Below are positions 26,956 to 35,074 of a stretch of DNA of 64,000 bases, in pieces. The notes beneath the pieces were generated by a model. That model had not been told where the DNA came from. It worked only from the letters and a program-made list of their open reading frames with translations, and did not search any database. The position numbers and the translations under genes are program-made. Numbering within the stretch: position 1 is the first letter of the stretch; each line of letters begins with the position of its first letter. Source of the stretch: Bacillota bacterium (GTDB lineage Bacteria > Bacillota > Clostridia > Oscillospirales > Ruminococcaceae); the NCBI GenBank assembly GCA_029572815.1, contig JAKPUQ010000098.1:62001-126000 (forward strand), written 5' to 3'.

Positions 26956-27257
26956 ATGTTCGGGATCGTAAAAAAGTTAAGCATGAGGTAATGGACAGAA
27001 CGCTGTATATGGAGATATTCGGCGATAATAAGGTAGCATATCGTGTCCTCAGCGGAAGAATGTCACTTTTCGGCGACGAAGTCATTACATACGGAGTTGA
27101 GGTTCTTGACCATAGAAGCGGCGAGAAAGAATGTATACCTGATTTTTCGCAGAATATAGAGGACGCAGTCTGCTTTGCCGAGTCTCTTATCAGTGAAAAA
27201 AGCAGGCTGCGGCAGCTCTACAGCAAAGCTCTTGATTATCTGCGCGTCTCTATATGA
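26956..27257 (+). pseudogene. DUF6514-like small protein; frameshift or -1 programmed frameshift
   Basis: The well-placed start is ATG 26956, with AAAGGAG 7-8 nt upstream. In that frame it reads MFGIVKKLSMR and stops. Shifting -1 at the A6 run (26970-26975) gives MFGIVKKVKHEVMDRTLYMEIFG and continues to 27257, about 100 residues, matching the DUF6514 family in layout. The ORF-track start at 26991 would leave the strong ribosome site unused. The sequence gtA AAA AAG is a canonical -1 slippery heptamer in the correct phase, so programmed frameshifting and a missing A are both possible. The function of the family is unknown. Confidence 0.6.
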
Positions 27258-27279
27258 TAAAAAATTTTTTGTCCGGCAG

Positions 27280-27308
27280 TTGCATTTTTTCTGAATATAT
27301 GATATAAT
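27280..27308 (+). promoter_or_regulatory. Promoter of the YdbC gene
   Basis: TTGCAT, 17-bp spacer, TATAAT, 50 bp upstream of the start. Confidence 0.78.
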
Positions 27309-27357
27309 GTAAACTTGTAACGGCAAGTATGCCGTATATTGAAAGGAGAGGTAGTAT

Positions 27358-27591
27358 ATGGCAGAGCTAAAATATGAGATAACCGAGAAGATCGGTGTGC
27401 TGTCCGAAAATGCAAAGGGCTGGACAAAGGAGCTCAATATGGTCAGCTGGAACGAGCATGATCCGAAGTATGATATAAGAGAGTGGTCTCCCGATCATTC
27501 AAGAATGGGCAAGGGAGTTACCCTTTCAGCGGACGAGCTTGCTGAGCTCAAGGAGCTTCTTGCAGGTATTGATCTTGATTCATTTGAATAA
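27358..27591 (+). CDS. YdbC/PC4-like single-stranded DNA-binding protein
   Basis: The 77-residue protein matches the YdbC family, bacterial homologues of the eukaryotic coactivator PC4. The WTKELNMVSWNEHDPKYDIREW stretch and the GKGVTLSADELAELKELL helix are the typical beta-sheet and dimer-helix parts. Known members are small homodimers that bind single-stranded DNA; a physiological role in bacteria is not settled. GAAAGGAGAGG lies just upstream. It is a single gene with its own promoter and terminator. Confidence 0.8.
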   Translation: MAELKYEITEKIGVLSENAKGWTKELNMVSWNEHDPKYDIREWSPDHSRMGKGVTLSADELAELKELLAGIDLDSFE

Positions 27592-27592
27592 T

Positions 27593-27620
27593 AAAAAAGC
27601 AGCTCAACGAGCTGCTTTTT
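27593..27620. terminator. Bidirectional terminator between ydbC and uppP
   Basis: GCAGCTC AAC GAGCTGC with A-run before and T-run after; serves convergent genes. Confidence 0.88.
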
Positions 27621-27621
27621 C

Positions 27622-28485
27622 TTATTTTATAATAGCTTTTGCACCAAAGTAAATCAGTACAAGTATACCAAGAACTATTCGATACCAGCCGAATACCTTG
27701 AAGTCGTGCTTCTTGATGTAGTCCATAAGGAATTTGATAACAACTATGGAAACGAGGAAAGCAACTACCATACCTGTGAGTAGAACGGCGAGCTCGCTTC
27801 CTGTGAAGTTGAAGCCGAATTTTGCAAGCTTGAGAAGGCTTGCACCGAACATTACGGGAATTGCAAGATAGAAGGTGAATTCAGCCGCAACAGTTCTTGA
27901 TACTCCGATAAGGAGAGCACCTACGATAGTGGCACCTGAACGGGAGGTTCCCGGGAAAATCGCGGCGATAAGCTGGAACACACCGATAATGAACGCTGTA
28001 TTGAAGCCAAGCTCTGCAATAGTGTTTATCTTGGGCTTTCTGTCTTTGTTCCAGTTTTCTATGATGATGAAGGCTATACCGAAAACGATAAGTGCAATGG
28101 CAACTGTCCAGGGATTGTAGAGATGTTCGTCAATCCAGTCATCAAGAATGAGTCCGATAACGGCAGCGGGAAGACAGGCTACGAGAACCTTGAACCACAT
28201 CATGAAAATGTCGGTCTTTATCATTTTGCCGAATGGCGTCTTGTTGAGAGGGTGAGCGTTGTTCTTGCGCCCGAAGGGCCACAGTTTCTTCCAGAAAACG
28301 ACTACAACTGCCATAATTGCACCAAGCTGTATCACAACATCGAACATTTCCTTGAACTCATCCGACTTGTCAAGATTGAGAAATTCTCCTACAAGGATCA
28401 GATGTCCTGTGCTGCTTATGGGAAGCCACTCTGTAACTCCCTCCACAATACCGAGGATTATAGTTTTGATTATCTCCCAGATCAT
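27622..28485 (-). CDS. uppP: Undecaprenyl-diphosphatase UppP (BacA)
   Basis: A 287-residue polytopic membrane protein with the two BacA signatures: [20 protein letters not shown] near the N-terminus and [11 protein letters not shown] in mid-protein. It dephosphorylates undecaprenyl pyrophosphate to recycle the lipid carrier of cell-wall synthesis; overexpression gives bacitracin resistance in other species. The ribosome site (AAAGGAA) is about 12 nt from the ATG, longer than usual for this window, but no better start is visible. Confidence 0.93.
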   Translation of the reverse strand: MIWEIIKTIILGIVEGVTEWLPISSTGHLILVGEFLNLDKSDEFKEMFDVVIQLGAIMAVVVVFWKKLWPFGRKNNAHPLNKTPFGKMIKTDIFMMWFKVLVACLPAAVIGLILDDWIDEHLYNPWTVAIALIVFGIAFIIIENWNKDRKPKINTIAELGFNTAFIIGVFQLIAAIFPGTSRSGATIVGALLIGVSRTVAAEFTFYLAIPVMFGASLLKLAKFGFNFTGSELAVLLTGMVVAFLVSIVVIKFLMDYIKKHDFKVFGWYRIVLGILVLIYFGAKAIIK

Positions 28486-28547
28486 ATATTATATTGTTCC
28501 TTTCAGTTAAAATACAAGGTAAATTATAGCATATTTATAATTGTATG

Positions 28548-29216
28548 TCAATTGTCAGAGTCATGATTTCTCATAAGTTTGAATTTTCTCTTTGAAATAG
28601 TTAGGATACCTGCATTTTTGAGCCTTGTGATCTCGCGCTGAAGTGCGCTTCTGTTGACGCAGAGATAGTCCGACAGGGCTGTTGTGGAGAATGGAATCTG
28701 CGGACTTTTGCCTTCGGGAGTTTTCTCCTCGATTATCCTGAGACAGCTTATCAGCTTATCCTCAATGGAACGCTGACTGAGTACCTCGATGCGCTCATTC
28801 AGTGAAATGGCCTTCTCCGACATAAGGTCGAGCAGGTTTTCAACGACCTTTGAGTGACACTGACAGGCATTTTCGCACCTTTTGGTGATTTCTGAACGTT
28901 TTACGAACATTATATCACAGTCCGTCTCCGCCATTATCTCAATTCCACTTCTCTGTGAAGCCGTAAATGTGAAGTAAACTCCGAATACGCTCTGTTCACT
29001 GAGAGACTCCATTATCGAACGTACCCCGTTTACATCATATCTTACCATAACAGCCGTTCCGCTCAGTACAATACCCAGTTTATCTGGATTATCAGAGTAG
29101 TCCATTATCCTGCTGCCGGATTTGAATTTCCTGATATCCGCATTAAAACAGTTTATCATCCTTCGGCAGTCATGCTGATCTATACCTTTAAATAAAACGT
29201 TATCTTCCGGTAACAT
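28548..29216 (-). CDS. Crp/Fnr-family transcriptional regulator
   Basis: The 222-residue protein has an N-terminal cyclic-nucleotide-type beta barrel (about residues 10-130) and a C-terminal Crp winged helix (about 150-215, with STTALSDYLCVNRSALQREITRLK). Two close cysteines (CQCHS) lie on the dimer helix, but there is no N-terminal FNR-type cluster motif, so the ligand is unknown. The MLPEDN start at 29216 is chosen because CGGAGG lies 8 nt upstream. It is divergent from a small gene and reverse rubrerythrin and has a perfect palindrome in its own leader, which suggests autoregulation and an oxygen- or stress-related regulon. Confidence 0.85.
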   Translation of the reverse strand: MLPEDNVLFKGIDQHDCRRMINCFNADIRKFKSGSRIMDYSDNPDKLGIVLSGTAVMVRYDVNGVRSIMESLSEQSVFGVYFTFTASQRSGIEIMAETDCDIMFVKRSEITKRCENACQCHSKVVENLLDLMSEKAISLNERIEVLSQRSIEDKLISCLRIIEEKTPEGKSPQIPFSTTALSDYLCVNRSALQREITRLKNAGILTISKRKFKLMRNHDSDN

Positions 29217-29231
29217 AAAAATATCCTCCGT

Positions 29232-29247
29232 TGTTGCATATGCAACA
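29232..29247. promoter_or_regulatory. 16-bp palindromic operator in the Crp/Fnr gene leader
   Basis: TGTTGCATATGCAACA is a perfect 16-bp palindrome, with the right size and form for a Crp/Fnr dimer site. It lies about 10-26 bases downstream of the predicted transcription start of the regulator gene, a position for autorepression. Confidence 0.65.
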
Positions 29248-29264
29248 GATTTTTCTTTTCCTTT

Positions 29265-29293
29265 ATGATACAATATATTCAGACAAAAGTCAA
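29265..29293 (-). promoter_or_regulatory. Promoter of the Crp/Fnr gene
   Basis: TTGACT, 17-bp spacer, TATCAT on the minus strand. Confidence 0.75.
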
Positions 29294-29319
29294 TACTATT
29301 CTATATGGAGGTCTTCACA

Positions 29320-29586
29320 ATGAATGTAAAAGTTATAGGCGAACAGCTTTCTCAGAACGAGATCGACGCATATATCGACTACGGCAGAAAGAAGTACAGC
29401 GATAGGGAAATTATCGGCATGACTGTAAAAACTGACGGAGACTACGTTGATCTCCAGTATGATTTCGCTAAAGACGTTCCTTTTGACAGGATCAGAAGGA
29501 TCACAGGCTATCTGGTAGGAACCCTTGACCGTTTCAACAACGGCAAGCGTGCCGAGGAACGCGACAGAGTAAAGCATTCAGTATGA
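29320..29586 (+). CDS. Small protein resembling the NrdD C-terminal segment
   Basis: The 88-residue protein is chosen to start at MNVKVIG (29320), where GGAGG is 8 nt upstream; the ORF-track start includes the ribosome site itself. Its last 35 residues, RRITGYLVGTLDRFNNGKRAEERDRVKH, closely resemble the C-terminal segment of class III ribonucleotide reductase (NrdD), but the cysteines of the NrdD zinc site and the glycyl-radical loop are missing. Similar short proteins in Clostridia are sometimes labelled anaerobic ribonucleoside-triphosphate reductase. It is upstream of reverse rubrerythrin, separated by a strong hairpin. The function is unknown. Confidence 0.7.
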   Translation: MNVKVIGEQLSQNEIDAYIDYGRKKYSDREIIGMTVKTDGDYVDLQYDFAKDVPFDRIRRITGYLVGTLDRFNNGKRAEERDRVKHSV

Positions 29587-29588
29587 TC

Positions 29589-29626
29589 GTCCCTGTACGC
29601 GGAAGGCGGAGCTCTTCCGCAGGGAC
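29589..29626 (+). other. Intercistronic hairpin before reverse rubrerythrin
   Basis: GTCCCT/AGGGAC and GCGGAAG/CTTCCGC form a long stem with a small bulge and an 8-nt loop. No T run follows, so it looks like an RNA-stability or processing element rather than a terminator. Confidence 0.6.
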
Positions 29627-29660
29627 TCAATTATAATCAAAACAATGGAGGTATACTATT

Positions 29661-30212
29661 ATGAAGAAATATGTCTGTCCCGTATGCGGATACGTTCACG
29701 AAGGAGATGCACCCCCTGAGAAGTGCCCTCAGTGCGGCGTACCCGGATCTAAGTTTATAGAGAAGGAAGCAGGCGAGAAGCTCGTATTTGCCTGTGAGCA
29801 TGAGCTCGGTGTTGCAAAGGCTGTAACAGATCCCGAGATCATCGAAGGACTTCGTTCAAACTTCACAGGTGAGTGTACAGAGGTAGGTATGTACCTGGCA
29901 ATGGCAAGAGTAGCTTATCGTGAGGGTTATGCTGAGATCGGTGCTTACTGGGAGAAGGCTGCATTTGAGGAAGCAGAGCACGCTGCAAAGTTTGCTGAGC
30001 TTCTCGGTGAAGTTCTTTCATCTTCCACAAAGGAAAATCTTGAAAAGAGAGTTGCTGCAGAGCACGGTGCTACAGAGGGCAAGCTGAAGCTTGCCAAGAG
30101 AGCTAAGGAGCTCAACCTTGACGCTATCCACGACACAGTTCACGAGATGGCAAAGGACGAGGCACGTCACGGCAAGGCTTTCGAGGGACTTCTCAAGAGA
30201 TACTTCGGTTAA
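29661..30212 (+). CDS. Reverse rubrerythrin (NADH peroxidase type)
   Basis: The 183-residue protein has an N-terminal rubredoxin-like iron site ([10 protein letters not shown]...CPQCG, residues 6-25) and a C-terminal four-helix diiron domain with ExxH motifs (EEAEHAAKF and DEARHGKAF). This order is the reverse of classical rubrerythrin. Such proteins reduce hydrogen peroxide, and in clostridia also oxygen, with electrons from NADH through partner proteins. The gene is downstream of a Crp/Fnr regulator operator region and is probably stress-induced. GGAGG lies upstream of the ATG and a terminator follows. Confidence 0.93.
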   Translation: MKKYVCPVCGYVHEGDAPPEKCPQCGVPGSKFIEKEAGEKLVFACEHELGVAKAVTDPEIIEGLRSNFTGECTEVGMYLAMARVAYREGYAEIGAYWEKAAFEEAEHAAKFAELLGEVLSSSTKENLEKRVAAEHGATEGKLKLAKRAKELNLDAIHDTVHEMAKDEARHGKAFEGLLKRYFG

Positions 30213-30225
30213 TATATACATATAT

Positions 30226-30258
30226 GACTGGCGGGGCAACAGCCTCGTCAGTTTTTTT
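30226..30258 (+). terminator. Terminator after reverse rubrerythrin
   Basis: CTGGCGGGGC / GCCTCGTCAG stem (two G-T pairs) followed by seven T. Confidence 0.85.
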
Positions 30259-30307
30259 ATTTTCAAAGCTCAATTATTAATATTTTGTGTAAAAATGACC
30301 AAAAGAC

Positions 30308-30336
30308 TTGAAATACAGAAGTGAATTTGTTATAAT
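30308..30336 (+). promoter_or_regulatory. Promoter of the GH3 gene
   Basis: TTGAAA, 17-bp spacer, TATAAT, about 33 bp upstream of the ATG. Confidence 0.78.
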
Positions 30337-30368
30337 GTATTCATAATGTTTAGAACGGAGGTTGTGCT

Positions 30369-33145
30369 ATGAACATGGTACTTGACTGGAATAAATATAT
30401 TGAAAAAGCGGTAAGCACTGTATCGGAAGGTATAGTTATGCTGAAAAATAACAATGAAGCCCTTCCCATTGCTGCAAATGAGACGGTTTCTGTTTTCGGA
30501 CGTATACAGTTTCACTATTATAAAAGCGGAACCGGCTCGGGCGGTATGGTAAATGTTTCAAAGGTAACAGGAATACTTGACGGACTTCTTGAGGCAGGCG
30601 TAAAGGTAAACGAGGAGCTGCTTGGCATTTACAGGAAGTGGGATGAGGAAAATCCTGTTGAGCAGGGGTCAGGCTGGGGCGGTGAGCCCTGGTCACAGAA
30701 GGAAATGCCTATTGATGATAACGTTGTAAAAATGGCTGCTTCTGTCAGCAAAAAAGCTATAGTAATAATCGGACGTACAGCAGGCGAGGAACAGGATCTG
30801 CGCCTTGAGGAAGGTTCTTATCTTCTCAGCAAAACCGAGATCGATATGCTCAGGAAGGTAAGAAAGTATTTTGATAAAGTTATAGTTCTCCTCAATGTTG
30901 GAGGACTTATGGATCTTACTGATATTGAGGACTGTGCTCCCGATGCGCTGCTATATGTATGGCAGGGCGGCATGACAGGCGGCACAGGAACGGCTGATGT
31001 TCTTACGGGAAAAGTCAGCCCATCAGGTAAGCTTCCCGATACTGCTGCAAAAAAAGTGTCGGACTATCCCTCTGATCACTATTTCGGCAATAAGATCAGA
31101 GAGCCTTATACAGAGGATATATTTGTCGGCTATCGCTGGTTTGAGACATTTGCAAAGGACAGTGTTCTTTATTCTTTCGGCTTCGGTCTTTCATATACTA
31201 CATTTGATATTGCTATGACCTATGCCCGAAATACTGAAACTGAAACTGTTATAGACGTCAGAGTTACAAATACAGGCAGCTACAAGGGCAAGGAGGTAGT
31301 TCAGGTCTACTGTGAGGCACCTCAGGGCAGACTTGGCAAGCCTGCAAGAGTACTTTGCGGCTTTGAGAAGACAAAAGAGCTGGCTCCGGGAGAGTCCCAG
31401 TCACTGAAAATAAAGATCGATCACAGGACATAGCTTCATATGACGATAATAACGGCTCTGATTCAGCTTATTGCTGGATACTTGAAAAAGGAAAGTATAC
31501 TTTCCATATCGGAAGCGATGTAAGAAATTGTACAGATTATTTCCATTTTGAGCTTGAAAATGATGTTATTATAGAAAAGTGTGAACAGGCGCTTGCTCCT
31601 GTAGTTGAATTTGAGCGTATAAAGGCAGTTACTTCAGATAACATTCTTACGGCAGTTAAAGAGAAAGCTCCTCTCAGCCTCGTGGACGAAAAGCAGCGAA
31701 TACTGAAAAGTATCCCTGCTGAAATAGAATATACAGGGGACAAGGGCTTCAAGCTGGCAGATGTCAAGAAAGGCAAGTGCTCCATGAGCGAGTTTATCGC
31801 CCAGCTTTCCGATCATGATCTTTCCTGCATAATCAGAGGAGAAGGTATGGGAAGTCCCAGAGTTACAGCCGGAACTGCTTCTGCTTTCGGAGGAGTTTCC
31901 GATATACTTACAGCATTCGGCGTACCGGCAGGCTGCTGCGATGACGGTCCCTCAGGCATGAGACTGGACTGCGGCACAAAGGCTTTCAGTCTTCCCAACG
32001 GCACACTTATCGCTTCCACTTTTAATAAGGAGCTCATTGAGGAACTTTATGCAATTGTTGGCATGGAAATGATAGCAAATAAAGTTGATTGCCTTCTTGG
32101 ACCCGGTATGAATATTCATCGTCACCCGCTCAACGGAAGAAACTTTGAATATTTCTCTGAAGATCCCTTCCTCACAGGAAAGATGGCTTCCGCTGAGCTT
32201 AAGGGGCTTCACAGTGTGGGAGTAACAGGCACTATAAAGCATTTCTGCGCAAATAATCAAGAGACTAACAGACATACTGTTGATTCAGTGGTTTCTGAGC
32301 GTGCTCTGAGAGAGATCTATCTCAAAGGCTTTGAGATAGCTGTCAAAGAGGGCGGCGCAAAAACAATAATGACCACATATGGTTCGCTGAACGGTGTATG
32401 GACAGCAGGAAACTTTGATCTGAACACAACTGTCCTCAGGGATCGGTGGGGATTTAAAGGCTTTACTATGACCGACTGGTGGGCAAATGTAAACTTCCGC
32501 GGCGAAGAGCCGAGACGAAGCAATTATGTTCCAATGGCAAAGGCTCAGAATGATGTGTATATGGTTTGCTCCGACAGTTCATGTGTCGATGAGGACATCG
32601 CGAAGGCTGTTGCAGACGGCGTTCTGACGAGAGCTGAGCTACAGAGAAATGCGGCAAATGTGCTTGGTATGCTTATGGATACCCATGCAATGAAACGCAT
32701 TATGGGTGAAGAGGATACAGTTGAGATCATAAATCGTTTCGACATGGATGGAAACGACGATGAGCCTGTTACTTTCTATGAGCTCAGTGAACGGTTTACT
32801 CTTGACCTTAACGGCGTAAAGAGTGTAAAGGACGAGAACTACTCATTTGCGGTAATAGTAAATCAGCCCGGATTTTATAATGTTACTGTTACGGCTTCAT
32901 CTACGCAGAGCAGCCTTGCACAGATACCTATGACATTCTTTGCTATGGGCACTCCTTGCGGTACTTTTACATGGAACGGTACAGATGGCAAACCTGTTTC
33001 CTATACCAAGGAAATACCTTTCTTCTCTAAGTTTACGGCAATAAGGCTCTATTTTGCACAGAGCGGACTTGATCTTCACAGAATTGATTTTGAGCTTGTG
33101 AGGACAGTCGATAATATGGATATAGCATTCGCTTCGGAGGATTAA
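30369..33145 (+). pseudogene. Permuted GH3 beta-glucosidase gene with frameshift
   Basis: The joined product would be about 925 residues. Its domain order is reversed relative to most GH3 enzymes: the alpha/beta sandwich domain comes first (about 15-240), then an FnIII-like domain (about 265-340), then the TIM barrel (about 480-760) with KHFCANNQETNRH and the nucleophile Asp in TMTDWW. This permuted order is known from the R. albus beta-glucosidase. The first frame ends at KIDHRT (31433); the next frame reads DIASYDDNNGSDSAYCWILEKG and continues to 33145. One missing base near 31426 (GG for GGG) explains it. There is no signal peptide, so it would act on cellobiose in the cytoplasm. Confidence 0.82.
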
Positions 33146-33148
33146 AAG

Positions 33149-33490
33149 ATGAATATACAGATCTTCGGAACAAAAAAATGCTTTGACAGCAAAAAGGCAG
33201 AGCGTTACTTCAAGGAGCGCGGTATAAAATACCAGTTCATAGACATGAAAGAAAAGGGGATGAGCCGAGGCGAATTCAATAATGTGAAGCAGGCTGTGGG
33301 CGGAACCGACGCTCTTATTGACACATCCTGCAAGGATAAGGATCTTCTTGCACTTATAAACTATCTTTCAGATGAGGATAAAGAGGAGAAAATACTGGAA
33401 AATCCCAAGCTGATAAGAACTCCTGTAGTAAGAAACGGCAAGAAAGCCACTATAGGATACTGCCCTGAAGTCTGGAAAGACTGGGAATAA
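33149..33490 (+). CDS. ArsC/Spx-family thioredoxin-fold protein
   Basis: The 113-residue protein has the ArsC/Spx fold: beta strand MNIQIFGTKKC, one Cys at position 11 (KKCFDSKKAERYF), and a C-terminal LIRTPVVRNGKKATIGY element with the cis-Pro. There is no CxxC, so it resembles ArsC-like reductases or the YffB group rather than Spx. It follows the GH3 gene by 3 nt and is probably on its transcript, although a functional link is not obvious. Arsenate reduction is not implied. Confidence 0.8.
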   Translation: MNIQIFGTKKCFDSKKAERYFKERGIKYQFIDMKEKGMSRGEFNNVKQAVGGTDALIDTSCKDKDLLALINYLSDEDKEEKILENPKLIRTPVVRNGKKATIGYCPEVWKDWE

Positions 33491-33564
33491 TTATGTTAAA
33501 AAATAAAAATATATCCAAAAGCGAAAAAAATTGACAAAAGGGTAGTGCATTTCACTTCAAAATA

Positions 33565-33573
33565 TGTTATAAT
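33565..33573 (+). promoter_or_regulatory. Extended -10 promoter of the SPFH operon
   Basis: TGTTATAAT is an extended -10 box about 100 bp upstream of the SPFH start; a clear -35 box is missing at the normal distance. Confidence 0.5.
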
Positions 33574-33675
33574 TCAATTATGTTAGTTTTTGATCACTGA
33601 CAGAAAACGGAAAAAAACTTGTTTTCCGCTAAATATTATTTTTATAGGGATTATTTCCCGAAAGGAGCTAAAATT

Positions 33676-35016
33676 ATGGGACTTATCAAGGCAGCTCTCG
33701 TTGGAGCAAGTCAGACACTGGCTGATTCATGGCTGGAATTCTTCGTTTGTGAGTCAATTCCTACAGATTGCCTCGTTGTAAGAGGTAAGAAGCAGCTGGG
33801 TAAACATTCTTCCAATACAAAGGGCAATGATAATGTTATCACTGACGGAAGCGGCATTGTTGTACACGAAGGCCAGGCTATGATCATGGTCGATCAGGGC
33901 GTAGTTACCGAGATCGCTACCGAGCCGGGCGTTTACAAGTACGAAACAGGTACTGCGCCCAGTATTTTCTCAAGCACTTTCGGTGCAGGTCTTAAGGCTA
34001 CATTCAAGGAAATGTGGGAGCGTATCAAGTATGGCGGATCTGCTGCTAAGGATCAGAGAGTTTACTTCTTCAATATGAAGGAGATCCTTGACAACAAGTT
34101 CGGTACTCAGAACCCTGTTCCTTTCAGAATGGCTTATCAGGATCTTGGAAGAAGCTTCACCGTAGGCGTTCGTTGCAACGGTATCTACTCATATAAGATC
34201 GCTGATCCTGTTCTTTTCTATGTAAATGTCTGCGGTAACGTAACAGACCGCTATATGCGTTCAGAGCTTGACAACCAGCTCAAGAGCGAGTTCCTCGATT
34301 CGCTCCAGCCTGCATTCGCTGCTATCTCAGCTTCAGGCATCAGATATGATGAGCTTCCCGGAAGACAGCGCGAGGTAAAGGCTGCTATCGAGACAGAGGT
34401 AAATCCTATCTGGAACGAGAAGAGAGGTCTCAAGATCTGGACAGTTAATATCAACTCTGCTACAATCTCTGAGGAAGACACCAAGAGGATCCAGGAGTTT
34501 GAAGACAGAGCTTGGAACCGTGATCCCGGCAACGCTGCTGCTACTCTGGTCGAGGCTCAGGCTCAGGCTATGCAGAATGCAGCAAATAACCCTAACGGAG
34601 CAGCTATGGGTCTCTTCGGTATGGGTATGGCTCAGCAGATGGGCGGTGCAAACGCTCAGGGCCTCTTTGGCATGGCTCAGCAGCAGCCTCAGCAGCCCGT
34701 ACAGCCTACACCTCCTGCCGGCGGAGCACCTGCCGGTGAGACATGGAAGTGCGAGTGCGGTGCTACAAATACAGGCAAGTTCTGCCCGACCTGCGGCAAG
34801 CCCAAGCCTGTTAAGCTCACACCAGACGGTTGGACCTGCGAGTGCGGTGCTGTAAATAAGGGCAAGTTCTGCTCAGAGTGCGGAAAGAAGAAGCCCGAGG
34901 GTGCACCTCTCTATAAGTGCGATAAGTGCGGCTGGGAGCCTGAGGATCCGTTCAATCCTCCTAAGTTCTGCGCTGAGTGCGGCGATCCTTTCACTGATGA
35001 CGATATAGTGAAGTAA
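33676..35016 (+). CDS. SPFH-domain protein with C-terminal zinc ribbons (YdjI/virion core protein-like)
   Basis: The 446-residue protein starts MGLIKAALVGASQTLADSW, typical of the YdjI group, with AAAGGAG 8 nt before its ATG (the ORF-track start is 19 codons too early). An SPFH domain covers about residues 20-280, then a Gln/Ala/Met-rich linker, then three CxC/CxxC zinc ribbons (ECGATNTGKFCPTCG, ECGAVNKGKFCSECG and a final CDKCG...CAECG). In B. subtilis YdjI recruits PspA to membrane damage with YdjG and YdjH. It is the first gene of a four-gene operon here; no PspA gene is in the window. Confidence 0.85.
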   Translation: MGLIKAALVGASQTLADSWLEFFVCESIPTDCLVVRGKKQLGKHSSNTKGNDNVITDGSGIVVHEGQAMIMVDQGVVTEIATEPGVYKYETGTAPSIFSSTFGAGLKATFKEMWERIKYGGSAAKDQRVYFFNMKEILDNKFGTQNPVPFRMAYQDLGRSFTVGVRCNGIYSYKIADPVLFYVNVCGNVTDRYMRSELDNQLKSEFLDSLQPAFAAISASGIRYDELPGRQREVKAAIETEVNPIWNEKRGLKIWTVNINSATISEEDTKRIQEFEDRAWNRDPGNAAATLVEAQAQAMQNAANNPNGAAMGLFGMGMAQQMGGANAQGLFGMAQQQPQQPVQPTPPAGGAPAGETWKCECGATNTGKFCPTCGKPKPVKLTPDGWTCECGAVNKGKFCSECGKKKPEGAPLYKCDKCGWEPEDPFNPPKFCAECGDPFTDDDIVK

Positions 35017-35029
35017 AATAATACATAAC

Positions 35030-35055
35030 GGGCGGACCTTAGCGTCCGCCTGTTT
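35030..35055 (+). terminator. Hairpin after the SPFH gene (weak terminator or attenuator)
   Basis: GGCGGAC CTTAGC GTCCGCC followed by TGTTT. The weak T run suggests partial termination within the operon. Confidence 0.5.
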
Positions 35056-35074
35056 CAGATTTTAGGAGCGAGAA

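Noticed and set aside
30369-33145. Two separate GH3 genes
   Set aside because: The gap between the frames encodes continuous FnIII-like sequence in the second frame, so this is one gene with a frameshift rather than two genes.
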